DNA of 64,000 nt from Edaphobacter sp. (GTDB taxonomy: Bacteria; Acidobacteriota; Terriglobia; Terriglobales; Acidobacteriaceae): positions 744,001 to 808,000 of the forward strand of contig NZ_JAPWKF010000007.1 in NCBI RefSeq assembly GCF_028283685.1, read 5' to 3'. Shown piece after piece: positions 7,440 to 16,534 of this stretch (positions are counted from its first letter, which is position 1; every line of letters starts with the position of its first letter). The position numbers were made by a program, and so were the translations under genes. The notes under the pieces are model-generated. The model was not told where the DNA came from. It ran no database searches and worked only from the letters and a program-made list of their open reading frames with translations.

Positions 7440-8816
7440 ATGCCCATCGCCTCCATCAATCCCGCCAACGGCAAACTCCTTCGCTCCTTCGACGCCCTCA
7501 CCGACGAAGCCGCGCTCGAAAAAATCGGCCTCGCCCATGAGGCCTTCAAGGCCTATAGTGCTGTCCCGCTCGATCATCGCGCCCTCTGCATGCGCAAGCT
7601 CGCCTCCCTGCTCGACGAAGAGGTCAACGACCTCGCGCAGATCATCACCCTCGAGATGGGCAAGCCCATCCACGCCTCGCGCCAGGAGGTCGCCAAGTGC
7701 GCCTCCGCCTGCCGCTATTACGCCGAGAACGCCGCGCGCATCCTCGCACCCGAACCCATCCCCACCGAGAACCAGAGCTACGTCCGCTGGGACCCCCTAG
7801 GCGTCGTCCTCGCCGTCATGCCCTGGAACTTCCCCTTCTGGCAGGTCTTCCGCTTCCTCGCGCCCGCGCTCATGGCCGGCAACACCGGCCTCCTGAAGCA
7901 CTCCTCCAACGTTCCCCAGTGCGCCCTTGCCATCGAATCGCTCGTGCGCCGCTCCGGCTTTCCTCGCGGCATCTTTCAGACGCTCCTCATCGAATCGCGT
8001 CAGGTCGAGCGCGTCCTCGCCGACCCGCGCGTCGTTGCCGTCACCCTCACCGGCTCCGAGCCCGCAGGCCGCGCCATCGCCGCCCAGGCTGGATGGCTCA
8101 TCAAAAAGTCCGTACTCGAGCTCGGCGGCTCCGACCCCTTCATCGTCATGCCCTCCGCCGACCTCACCACCGCCATCGAAACCGCCGTCCGCGCCCGCCT
8201 CGTCAACACCGGCCAATCCTGCATCGCCGCCAAGCGCTTCCTCGTCCACGAGTCCATCTACCAGGAGTTCGAAGCCGGCTTCGTCGCCGGCATGGAGGCC
8301 ATGAAGATCGGCGATCCCATGAAGGAGACCACCGACGTCGGCCCGCTCGCCACAGCAAAGATCGCCGAAGAACTCGAGGCTCAGGTCAAGGCCGCCAAAC
8401 AGGCAGGCGCACGCGTCCTCACCGGCGGCGAGCGCATGCTCGGCGAAGGCAACTACTTCGAGCCCACCGTCCTCACCGGCATCCCGCGCACAAGCTCCGT
8501 CTACAAGGAAGAGCTCTTCGGCCCCGTCGCCATGCTCTTCAAGATCGCCTCCATCGACGAGGCCATCGAGCTCGCCAACGACACGCCCTTCGGCCTCGCC
8601 GCCTCCGTCTGGACCCGCGAGCCCGCCGAGCAGCAGCGCCTCGTCGCCGAACTCGAATGCGGCGCCGTCTTCGTCAACTCCATGGTGGCCAGCGACCCGC
8701 GCCTCCCCTTCGGTGGAGTCAAGCACTCCGGCTACGGCCGCGAGCTCTCCGCCGCAGGCATGCGCGAGTTTCTCAACGCCAAGACCGTCGTACTCTCCTC
8801 ACCCAAGAGCCTTTAA
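7440..8816 (+). CDS. gabD: Succinate-semialdehyde dehydrogenase-like aldehyde dehydrogenase
   Basis: A 458-aa NAD(P)-dependent aldehyde dehydrogenase. Visible residues are Asn130 in MPWNFPFWQ, the general base Glu227 in VLELGGSDPF, the nucleophile Cys261 in NTGQSCIAAKRF, and the C-terminal EELFGPVAMLF and LPFGGVKHSGYGREL motifs. The short length and KHSSNVP segment resemble the Sad/YneI type, which oxidises succinate semialdehyde to succinate. Substrate choice within this superfamily is uncertain. It is a single gene divergent from guaD. Confidence 0.85.
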   Translation: MPIASINPANGKLLRSFDALTDEAALEKIGLAHEAFKAYSAVPLDHRALCMRKLASLLDEEVNDLAQIITLEMGKPIHASRQEVAKCASACRYYAENAARILAPEPIPTENQSYVRWDPLGVVLAVMPWNFPFWQVFRFLAPALMAGNTGLLKHSSNVPQCALAIESLVRRSGFPRGIFQTLLIESRQVERVLADPRVVAVTLTGSEPAGRAIAAQAGWLIKKSVLELGGSDPFIVMPSADLTTAIETAVRARLVNTGQSCIAAKRFLVHESIYQEFEAGFVAGMEAMKIGDPMKETTDVGPLATAKIAEELEAQVKAAKQAGARVLTGGERMLGEGNYFEPTVLTGIPRTSSVYKEELFGPVAMLFKIASIDEAIELANDTPFGLAASVWTREPAEQQRLVAELECGAVFVNSMVASDPRLPFGGVKHSGYGRELSAAGMREFLNAKTVVLSSPKSL

Positions 8817-8829
8817 GCAGCCGCCTCCA

Positions 8830-8857
8830 AAAAGAAAACCCCGCCAGCAGGCGGGGT
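8830..8857 (-). terminator. Terminator between gabD and the PBP gene
   Basis: An 8-bp stem ACCCCGCC/GGCGGGGT (8838-8845 and 8850-8857) with loop AGCA. On the minus strand it is followed by a T-rich tract (TTTTCTTTTT), so it best serves the minus-strand transpeptidase gene. The hairpin may also stop gabD transcripts. Confidence 0.65.
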
Positions 8858-8878
8858 CTCCCAGCAAACATCCTCAAC

Positions 8879-10147
8879 TCAATCAGCGCCCATGCCCGAA
8901 GCAGTCGCCTGCTCCGCCTTCTGCATGAAGTAGCTCTTATCCCACAGAGCGCGATAGAACTGTCCGGTCAGCTCAGCGGCCTTCGGCCCGAAGGTCGGCC
9001 TGCCGCCCTCAAGGAAGATCACCGTCACGATGCGGCCCTTCGGCGTATCGGCATACGAAGCGAACCAGCCAAAACGCGTGCCGTTGTTCGAGCACGTCCC
9101 CGTCTTGCCCATCACCGGAAACTCCGTAAAGTTGGTGCGCAGCGAACGCGCCGTGCCGTACATCACCGCGCCCTGCATGCCGTCCAGAATCTCCGGGATC
9201 AGCGGGGCGATGTTCAGCTGCCGCTTCACCTTCGGCTGGAAGCTGGCAACGTCCAGCGCACTCTCCGGATGCTGCAGATAGAACAGCGTGCCGCCGTTGG
9301 CGATCGCCGACACCAGCGCGCCAAGCTGCAGCGGCGTCATCGATACGCTCTCGCCGAACGAGCACATGCGCCCCACGCCGCCCAGCGACGCCGGAAGCTC
9401 TTCGTCCGGATAAATGCCCAGCTGCTCGCCCTGAATGTTGTAGCCCGCCAGCTCGCCCAGGCCGAACTCGTTGGCGTAGTGCTTCACCCGCTCAAATCCC
9501 AGAGAGCGGCCCAGCGTCTCAAAGTACGCATTGTTGGAGTGCGCCAGCGCCTCCGTCATCGTCAGGTGATAGCGGCCGCCCAGGTTCACCGGCGTGTCCT
9601 TCTTCACAATGCCCTCTTCGAGCGCCGCCAGCGCCACCGTCAGCTTGATCGTCGAGCATGGCTCGGCGCCGCGCGAGAGCGCCAGCTTCTGGTTCACCAT
9701 CGCCAGGATACGGCCCGACGACGGATCGATGGCCAGCGCCGTGCCGTTCATGTTGCCCAGCGCCTCGATCGCCGCCGCGCGAACCACCGGATCTTCCCCC
9801 TCGGTCACATCGCCCAGCGAAAGGTTGTCGGCAAACGAGCTGGCCGTAAATCGCTCGTAATAATGGCTGCGGCGAACCGCCAGCCGCGTGCGCGCGCCGC
9901 GCTTCACATGGCCGGTCGTCGTCACCGAGACCGTCTTCTTCGTCGCAGTCGTTCGGCTTTTCTTGCTGGATGTCGTTTTTTTGCTGGATGTTGTTGTGGC
10001 GCGGGTCTTTCCGCCAGTAACGCTATGTGCCGTGCCGGAGGATTTATGCTTTGCGCTCCGCGACGGCGCCGCCGATGCATCGACCCCCGAACCCACAACC
10101 AGGCCCAGAAGGACGACGCCAACAACCTTGAAAAGTTTCGAAACCAA
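8879..10147 (-). CDS. Penicillin-binding protein transpeptidase domain protein
   Basis: A 422-aa serine transpeptidase acting on peptidoglycan in the periplasm. A membrane anchor or signal (residues 5-28) leads into a Ser/Thr/Lys/Arg-rich linker (about 29-95). The transpeptidase domain follows, with SxxK (Ser165-Lys168 in EPCSTIKL), SNN (204-206) and KTGT (348-351). There is no room for the large N-terminal dimerisation domain of class B PBPs, so it is a minimal transpeptidase. It starts with TTG at 10147, preceded by GAGGGG. It lies 168 bases downstream of ftsZ on the same strand, pointing to a division or wall role. A D,D-endopeptidase or beta-lactam-sensor role is possible but less likely. 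Confidence 0.8.
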   Translation of the reverse strand: MVSKLFKVVGVVLLGLVVGSGVDASAAPSRSAKHKSSGTAHSVTGGKTRATTTSSKKTTSSKKSRTTATKKTVSVTTTGHVKRGARTRLAVRRSHYYERFTASSFADNLSLGDVTEGEDPVVRAAAIEALGNMNGTALAIDPSSGRILAMVNQKLALSRGAEPCSTIKLTVALAALEEGIVKKDTPVNLGGRYHLTMTEALAHSNNAYFETLGRSLGFERVKHYANEFGLGELAGYNIQGEQLGIYPDEELPASLGGVGRMCSFGESVSMTPLQLGALVSAIANGGTLFYLQHPESALDVASFQPKVKRQLNIAPLIPEILDGMQGAVMYGTARSLRTNFTEFPVMGKTGTCSNNGTRFGWFASYADTPKGRIVTVIFLEGGRPTFGPKAAELTGQFYRALWDKSYFMQKAEQATASGMGAD

Positions 10148-10315
10148 GGCGACCCCTCTTCTACTTACATTAAAACGAAGCAGGCAACGAAGTTGCCAAT
10201 CCCAGGCCAGAAACCTGAGAACATTCTCATCTCAGCGCACTCCGCCCGGCTGTGAAATCCCCCATTAGCCCCATACAGGCCCGGAATGGTAACAGCCGGA
10301 AGCGCCAACCGGGAA

Positions 10316-11794
10316 TCAGTGCCCCCGGCGCAGAAACGCTGGAATATCAAGCTCATCCGGCTCCGAGGTGTCTCCCGCTACCGGCGAACCACCGCCGCTG
10401 AACGGCGAACGCACGTTCGCATCGAGGACCGGGGCCTCCTGTTGGACGGTTCCCGCAGCCTGAAGGTAAGCAGGCTCGCGAACTCCTGCATCCACCCGAA
10501 CCGCCTCTTCTGCAAGAACATACGAGGCTGCAGCGCGCTCGTTTTCCGCCCGGAAGAAGTCGTCGTCGAACACCGAGGCTGGCACCGTACGCAGCTCCGG
10601 CTCAGGCACGATCTCGATCCGCTCCCGCGGAGAGAGAGGAGTCTGGGACGTCGCAGGCTGGTCGCTGGCGAACTTCGGCTGCGAAGCCGTCGATTGTGAC
10701 ATCGAGTGCGGCATTGTGATCCGCGGCTCAATCCTCGGCTCGGGAGCAACGTCGAAACGCATCGTCGGCAACGACGGCTCGGCCAGCATCCGCTCGCGCC
10801 GAGCCGGCGTCTCCTGCTGCTTGAAGCCCGTGGCGATCACCGTGATCTTCACGTCATCACCCATCGTCTCGTCCTGCACCGCGCCGAAGATGATGTTCGC
10901 GTCCTCATGCGCCGCATTCTGAATAATCGTCGAGGCCTCGTTCACCTCGCTCAGCTTCAGGCTGCTCGAACCCGTAATGTTGATCAGGATGCCCTTCGCG
11001 CCGTCGATCGCGCCCGACTCCAGCAGTGGCGACGCCATCGCGGCCATCGCCGCTTCGACTGCGCGATCCTGACCTGAGCGTACCGCCGTGCCCATCACCG
11101 CGTAGCCCATCCCCGCCATCGTCGTCTTCACGTCGGCAAAGTCGCGGTTGATCACGCCGGGAATCGTAATGATGTCCGAGATGCCCTGCACGCCCTGCCG
11201 CAACACGTCGTCTGCAATGCGGAAGCTCTCGAAGAAGCCCGCATCCTTCGCCACCGCCAGCAGCTTCTCGTTCGGGATCACGATCACCGTGTCCACCGAC
11301 TCCAGCAGCTCCTGCATGCCGCGCTCGGCCTGCATCATGCGGCGCTTGCCCTCAAACCCGAACGGCCGCGTCACCACCGCCACCGTCAGCGCGCCCATCT
11401 CGCTCGCCAGCGAGGCGATCACCGGCGCCGCGCCCGTGCCCGTGCCTCCGCCCAGACCGGCGGTCACAAACACCATGTCCGCGCCCTCAAGCGCCTCGAT
11501 GATCTTGTCCGAATCCTCCAGCGCCGCGCGCCGTCCCACATCCGGGTTCGCGCCCGCGCCCAGGCCGCTCGTCAGCTTCACGCCCAGCTGCAGCTTCACC
11601 GGCGCGTTCGACACCGTCAGCGCCTGCACATCGGTGTTGGCGGCGATAAACTCCACGCCCTCCACCTTGGCCGCGATCATGCGATTCACGGCGTTATTGC
11701 CGCCGCCGCCAACGCCGATCACCTTGATCCGCGCCCCGCGCGGAATCTCGTCGTGGTAGTGGATGCGGATATCGTCGTCAGGCAGATTGGACAT
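10316..11794 (-). CDS. ftsZ: Cell division GTPase FtsZ
   Basis: The tubulin-like protein that forms the Z ring at mid-cell. Nucleotide loop VGGGGNNAV (about 28-36), tubulin signature GGGTGTG (115-121) and the synergy loop around NRDFADVKT are all present. After a Pro/Ser/Glu-rich linker (about 335-480), the protein ends in the conserved partner-binding peptide [13 protein letters not shown]. 492 aa is long because of the linker. ATG at 11794 has AAGGAG upstream, somewhat far at 11 bases. Unusually, it is separated from ftsA by a rhamnosidase gene and a terminator, so it must have its own promoter or read through from the GH78 gene. Confidence 0.97.
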   Translation of the reverse strand: MSNLPDDDIRIHYHDEIPRGARIKVIGVGGGGNNAVNRMIAAKVEGVEFIAANTDVQALTVSNAPVKLQLGVKLTSGLGAGANPDVGRRAALEDSDKIIEALEGADMVFVTAGLGGGTGTGAAPVIASLASEMGALTVAVVTRPFGFEGKRRMMQAERGMQELLESVDTVIVIPNEKLLAVAKDAGFFESFRIADDVLRQGVQGISDIITIPGVINRDFADVKTTMAGMGYAVMGTAVRSGQDRAVEAAMAAMASPLLESGAIDGAKGILINITGSSSLKLSEVNEASTIIQNAAHEDANIIFGAVQDETMGDDVKITVIATGFKQQETPARRERMLAEPSLPTMRFDVAPEPRIEPRITMPHSMSQSTASQPKFASDQPATSQTPLSPRERIEIVPEPELRTVPASVFDDDFFRAENERAAASYVLAEEAVRVDAGVREPAYLQAAGTVQQEAPVLDANVRSPFSGGGSPVAGDTSEPDELDIPAFLRRGH

Positions 11795-11916
11795 GAGTGC
11801 AGAGGCTCCTTAAGCTGACTCAATTCTCACACCATTGCCTGATAAGTAACACCCGCGTTTTCCACTACCCACGTACCATCAATGGTTCAATCTCAACTCC
11901 GCGCCTGCATTCGCAA

Positions 11917-14900
11917 TCAGTGCAGACCGAACCGGTAGCTTCCCGCGCCGACCTCCACCACGAACGAGTCGCCTTCGAGCTTCGCCTCCGCCTTCTTGCC
12001 GCTCTCCGTCACCGACGACGCACCCGCCGCCGGCAGATACACCGTCGCCGTCGCATTCGCCGGAACATGCACGCTCACCGCCAGCTTTCCATCGGCTCCG
12101 CGCGTCCAGTCCGTCGTCACCTCGCCGTACACCGAGTCATACTCCGCATGCACGCTCGTCAGCCCCGCCTCCGCATGCGGCTTCACCACCACGTGATGGA
12201 ACCCCGCACCCGCGGCATCCGTATCGATGCCCGCCACGCGCCGATACACCCACGCCATCACCGAACCGAACGCATAGTGGTTGTACGAGTTCATCGCCGG
12301 ATCGCCCGTGTCGCCGTTCCAGCGCTCCCACCACGTCGTCGCGCCCTTCTTCACCATGTAGCCCCACGACGGATACGTATCCTGCAGCAGCAGCTTGTAC
12401 GCCACGTCCGCCCGCCCCTGGTCCTCCAGCACAAACATCAGGAACGGCGTCCCCAGGAAGCCCGTCGTCAGGTGATTGCCGTGCGCCTCGATATCCTTCA
12501 CCAGGCGGTCCGTCATCCCCTTCTCCATCTCCTTCGGAGCCAGCCCCGCGTACAGCGTCAGCACATACGCCGTCTGCGTATCGCCCGCCACCGTGCCATC
12601 CGCATGCACATACTCACGCCGATACGCCTCGGCGACCTTCGCATACACCTCTTTGTACTTCGCCGCATCGTCCCTGCGTCCCAGCGCCGTGCTCATCTCT
12701 TCCATCTGGCGAGCCATCACCGCCCAGTACGCCGTCGCTACCATGTCCTTCGGGCTGCGCGGATCGGGCGCCAGCCAGTCCGCGAAGTTATTCCCCAGCG
12801 ACTTCTGCCGCAGGTAGTTTGGATTCGTCTTCAGCACGTAGTCCATCCACCGCTCCATCGCCGGCCAGTTGCGCTCCAGCACCGCGCGGTCGCCATACTG
12901 CAGCCACGCGGCATACGGCACCAGAATGCCCGCATCGCCCCATCCCGGAGCACCGGGGTGCGCATCCGTATTCCCCAGCATGTCCGGAGCCACATCCGTA
13001 AACGCCCCGCCCGGCGTCTGCGCATCCACCACGTCCCGCATAAACTTCTGCGTGAACGCGTCGATGTTGAAGTTGTACGCTCCCGTCCTCCAGAAGACGC
13101 CCGCATCGCCCATCCAGCCCAGCCGCTCATCACGCTGCGGGCAGTCCGTCGGAATCGACACAAAGTTCCCTCGCTGCCCCCAGATACCCAGCTCATACAT
13201 GCTGTTCAGCAGTGTGCTCGAGGTCTTCAGCCGCATCGTCGGCAGATCCTCCAGACTGTTCCACACCTCGCCGCCAATCGCATCCAACGTCGGCTTGCCG
13301 GGGTATCCCGAGATCTGCACATAGCGGAAGCCATGGAACGTAAACTCCGGCTCCCATGACTCGTCGCCCTTGCCGCTCAGCGTGTACGTGTCCGTTGCGT
13401 CCGCATTGCGCAGGTTCTCCGTGTAGATGCTTCCATCCGGATTCAGCCTCTCCGCAAAACGCATCCGTACCACCGTGCCCGCAGCGCCGTGCACATGCAG
13501 CCGCACCACGCCGACCATGTTCTGCCCCATGTCGAAGACGGCATCGCCACCCACCATCTTCACGCTCACCGGGCGCACCCGGCCCGTCTGATGCACCGGA
13601 CTGTCCGGCTGCGCCGAGACCTCCACTCCGGTCGGAGCATCGCTCACCAGCGCCGCGCTCCATCCCGTTCCAGGCTTCGCGCCCGTGCTCCACGACGCAT
13701 CCGCCAGCCGCGCATCGTAGGTCTCACCGGCATAGATCTCCGAAGCCCTCACCGGAGCCCGCTTCGCCTTCCAGCTGTCATCGCTCGTAATCGTCTTCGT
13801 CGAACCGTCCGCAAACTTCAGCTCCAGCTGCGCCAGCAGCATGTCCGGCCCCGGAAACAGCCGCGCCCCAAGCCACATCATCGGGCTGCCGTGCCATCCC
13901 GCGCCCAGCGCCGCCGCCAGCACATTGCTGCCGGTCTTGTTCACCATCGCCGTCACGTCATACGTCTGGTACTGCACCCGCTTGCGAAAATCCGTGAAGC
14001 CCGGCGTCAGCACATCCTCGCCCACGCGATGACCGTTCAGAAGCACGCGATAGCTGCCCATCGCCGTCACATACAGCCGTGCCGCCACCACACCGCTCTG
14101 CGCCGGAAACTCCTTGCGCAGCAGCGACGCCTCGCTCGCCACGCGATCCGGCATCTTCATCGTCGAGTTGTTGAACCCCGCCCGCAGCTCCAGCGCATCC
14201 AATCCGCCCAGCTCCTTCGCCGGAACCCACGCGCCGTTCTCCTCCACGCTCCACTCCGGGCCTGTCACCACCGAGCGCGTCGCGCCAGCGCTCTCATGCA
14301 GCCGCAGCACCGCCGCCAGCGCAGCCGGTGGCGTCGGATCTCCCTGCTTCACCTTCTGCGCCGCTACCGACACCGTGATGGTGTTATCGCCCTTCGTTCC
14401 TTCGCCATAGTGCAGACGATCCCCGATCTCCTCGCGATCGAACGCAATCCACTCCGCCTTGCGCCCCGTCTCAACCCCATTCACCTTCACCGTGAACGCC
14501 CCCGGAGCGAAGACATGGAAGCTTGCGGCAAAAAGCCGTTTCTCCAGGTGCAGCTGATAGCGAAACTCCGCCTTCGCTGGCTGCACCGCCCGGCCCGGCT
14601 GCGCCTCCGGCAACCCGATCCAGCGAATCGCCTTCAGCTCCTGCTGCTGCTCCGCGTCGTCGCGATGAATCCACTGCGCCGTCCAGTCGCCCGGCTGCAG
14701 CAGCCCCATCTCCCACCAGCCGGGGATCGCCGCTCGGCTCGAACGGTCATGCCCGTCCCACACCTCGACCGTCCAGTAGTACCGCTGCCGCGACGTCAGC
14801 GCATGGCCGCCGTATGCGATGCCCACGCTCTCGCTCGAGCTGATCTTTCCGCTGTCCCAGATATCCGGCTTGCCGCCGCCCACCAGCCCGGCCATCGTGC

Positions 14901-15138
14901 TCGACACGCGGATCTGGTACGCCGTCTGCTTCCAGTTGCGCTCCGCCGCATCGTTCTGCCACGAGAACCCCGGTCGCGCCGCATCAATGCCCAGTGGATT
15001 GATCCGTTGCTCCACCTTCAATCGCATCGGAGCCGCATGCGCCGCCACAGCGCACAACGACAAAGCAACGCCCGCAACAAAAAGGCGAACCAAAGCAGCA
15101 GAGGACTTCTTCCCACTCGAAACAAAGGACATGACCAC
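11917..15138 (-). CDS. Secreted alpha-L-rhamnosidase, glycoside hydrolase family 78
   Basis: A 1073-aa protein hydrolysing terminal alpha-L-rhamnose from glycosides or polysaccharides. A signal peptide (to about residue 35, ending AVAAHA) is followed by the N-terminal beta-sandwich modules of bacterial rhamnosidases. The (alpha/alpha)6 barrel holds the characteristic acidic motif DCPQRDERLGWMGDAG at about 665-680, and WWERWNG and SYNHYAFGS follow further on. It is a plant-polymer catabolic enzyme inserted between ftsA and ftsZ. The ftsA terminator at 15214-15252 isolates it from the cluster upstream. Start is at 15138; a second in-frame ATG lies two codons downstream. Confidence 0.92.
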   Translation of the reverse strand: MVMSFVSSGKKSSAALVRLFVAGVALSLCAVAAHAAPMRLKVEQRINPLGIDAARPGFSWQNDAAERNWKQTAYQIRVSSTMAGLVGGGKPDIWDSGKISSSESVGIAYGGHALTSRQRYYWTVEVWDGHDRSSRAAIPGWWEMGLLQPGDWTAQWIHRDDAEQQQELKAIRWIGLPEAQPGRAVQPAKAEFRYQLHLEKRLFAASFHVFAPGAFTVKVNGVETGRKAEWIAFDREEIGDRLHYGEGTKGDNTITVSVAAQKVKQGDPTPPAALAAVLRLHESAGATRSVVTGPEWSVEENGAWVPAKELGGLDALELRAGFNNSTMKMPDRVASEASLLRKEFPAQSGVVAARLYVTAMGSYRVLLNGHRVGEDVLTPGFTDFRKRVQYQTYDVTAMVNKTGSNVLAAALGAGWHGSPMMWLGARLFPGPDMLLAQLELKFADGSTKTITSDDSWKAKRAPVRASEIYAGETYDARLADASWSTGAKPGTGWSAALVSDAPTGVEVSAQPDSPVHQTGRVRPVSVKMVGGDAVFDMGQNMVGVVRLHVHGAAGTVVRMRFAERLNPDGSIYTENLRNADATDTYTLSGKGDESWEPEFTFHGFRYVQISGYPGKPTLDAIGGEVWNSLEDLPTMRLKTSSTLLNSMYELGIWGQRGNFVSIPTDCPQRDERLGWMGDAGVFWRTGAYNFNIDAFTQKFMRDVVDAQTPGGAFTDVAPDMLGNTDAHPGAPGWGDAGILVPYAAWLQYGDRAVLERNWPAMERWMDYVLKTNPNYLRQKSLGNNFADWLAPDPRSPKDMVATAYWAVMARQMEEMSTALGRRDDAAKYKEVYAKVAEAYRREYVHADGTVAGDTQTAYVLTLYAGLAPKEMEKGMTDRLVKDIEAHGNHLTTGFLGTPFLMFVLEDQGRADVAYKLLLQDTYPSWGYMVKKGATTWWERWNGDTGDPAMNSYNHYAFGSVMAWVYRRVAGIDTDAAGAGFHHVVVKPHAEAGLTSVHAEYDSVYGEVTTDWTRGADGKLAVSVHVPANATATVYLPAAGASSVTESGKKAEAKLEGDSFVVEVGAGSYRFGLH

Positions 15139-15213
15139 AACTCCTCAGAAACAAGCAACATGCTAATCGAAGCGAGCTAACGCAGGACCCGCTCCGCAAG
15201 AACAACCGTGAAA

Positions 15214-15252
15214 AAACGAATGCCCCATATCTCGATTCGGAAGATATGGGGC
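15214..15252 (-). terminator. Intrinsic terminator downstream of ftsA
   Basis: A perfect 11-bp stem GCCCCATATCT/AGATATGGGGC (15222-15232 and 15242-15252) with a 9-base loop. On the minus strand it is followed by ATTCGTTTTTT. It lies 50 bases past the ftsA stop and before the rhamnosidase gene. Confidence 0.8.
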
Positions 15253-15301
15253 TCAATGTTTGCTCGTGCCGTTGTCTCACCAACAGCAATGAACATGCTG
15301 A

Positions 15302-16534
15302 CTAAAAACTTCCCGCAAAGATCGACTTCAGCTTCGCGCGAAGCCCCTGCTCCTCGCTCGCCTTCCTTACCTGCGTGCGATGCGTGTAAAGCAACATGCC
15401 GATAGCCGAGGCGTACTCCGGCTTCGCCAGCTCCTCCGGCATCCGCGACAGCGGCACCGGATATCCCACGCGCGCCGGTACCCGCAGCAGACTCTCGGCG
15501 TTATCCAGCAGACCCGACATCATCGCTCCGCCACCGGTGAAGACGCATCCGGCGCCCAGCGCCTCCAGCACGCCGCCGTTGCGCAGATTATCGCGCAGCA
15601 TCGTGAACAACTCCCGCGCACGTGGCTCCAGAATCTCTGCAAGAAAACGCTGCCGCACCATCCGCGCCGGCTGGCCGCCCGAGATCGCAAGATCGCCGCC
15701 AACCTCGATCTCGTTCATCTGCGGAACCGCCGTCACCACGCAGTGGCCGTAAGTCTTCTTCAGGAACTCGGCCTCTTCCACCGTCACATGCAGTCCCACC
15801 GCAAGATCGTTGGTGAAGTGGTCGCCTCCGATCGGCAACACCGCCGTATGCGCCACCGCGCCCTCGAAGAACACCGTCATCTCTGTCGTGCTCGAACCGA
15901 TATCGGCCACGCACACGCCCAGCTCGCGCTCGTCCGCGCTCAGCACCGCTTCAGCCGAAGCGATGCCCTCATACACCGTATCCGTCACCTCAAGCCCAGC
16001 ACGGTTCGCGCACGTGATCACGCTCTGCGCCACGCCGCCCGAGCACGTCGAGAGGTGCAGGTTGACCTCGAGCTTGTTGCCCACCATTCCAATCGGATCG
16101 TGGATCCCCGGCTGCTCGTCGAGGATGAACTCCTGCGGCAGCAGGTGCAGCACCTCGCGGTCCGGCGGCAGCGCCACGCTCCGGGCGCGGTCGACAGCAG
16201 CGCGAACCTCTTCCCGCGTAATCTCCCGCATGCGGCTGCCCATGCTGATGCCGCCACGCGAATTCATCCCGCGCACATGCGTTCCGCCGATGCCCACCAC
16301 CGCCGTCTCGATCGCCGCCTTCGATGTGCGTTCCGCCGTCAGCGCCGCGCGATTGATCGCCTCCGCCGCAGGCCCCAGCTCCGCGATCAGCCCCTTCCGC
16401 ATGCCCAGCGAGCGTTCGATCCCATGCCCGCGATACCGCAGCACGCCATCGTGCAGCTCCGCCACCAGCACCACGCTCTTGGTGCTTCCGGCGTCCAGCA
16501 CCGTAATCAGATTTTCCGGCCTCTGACTCTTCAT
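15302..16534 (-). CDS. ftsA: Cell division protein FtsA
   Basis: An actin-like ATPase that tethers FtsZ to the membrane. It opens MKSQRPENLITVLDAGSTKS (phosphate-1 region); VADIGSSTTEMTVF (phosphate-2) and VFTGGGAMMSGL (adenosine loop) follow. The C-terminus carries an amphipathic, basic end (EEQGLRAKLKSIFAGSF) that fits a membrane-targeting helix. The frame is open to 16957, but the ATG at 16534 overlaps the ftsQ stop as ATGA, gives the normal 410-aa length and removes an implausible Cys/Gly-rich prefix. It is coupled to ftsQ. Confidence 0.93.
   Translation of the reverse strand: MKSQRPENLITVLDAGSTKSVVLVAELHDGVLRYRGHGIERSLGMRKGLIAELGPAAEAINRAALTAERTSKAAIETAVVGIGGTHVRGMNSRGGISMGSRMREITREEVRAAVDRARSVALPPDREVLHLLPQEFILDEQPGIHDPIGMVGNKLEVNLHLSTCSGGVAQSVITCANRAGLEVTDTVYEGIASAEAVLSADERELGVCVADIGSSTTEMTVFFEGAVAHTAVLPIGGDHFTNDLAVGLHVTVEEAEFLKKTYGHCVVTAVPQMNEIEVGGDLAISGGQPARMVRQRFLAEILEPRARELFTMLRDNLRNGGVLEALGAGCVFTGGGAMMSGLLDNAESLLRVPARVGYPVPLSRMPEELAKPEYASAIGMLLYTHRTQVRKASEEQGLRAKLKSIFAGSF

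Noticed and set aside
7697..10255. 852-codon plus-strand open frame across gabD and the PBP gene
   Set aside because: The translation is Arg/His-rich low complexity and overlaps two genes with intact catalytic motifs in other frames. High G+C removes stop codons in such shadows.
11797..13359. Long plus-strand frame opposite the rhamnosidase and similar Arg/His-rich frames through the dcw cluster
   Set aside because: All run antisense to conserved genes and show the same Arg/His/Leu bias.
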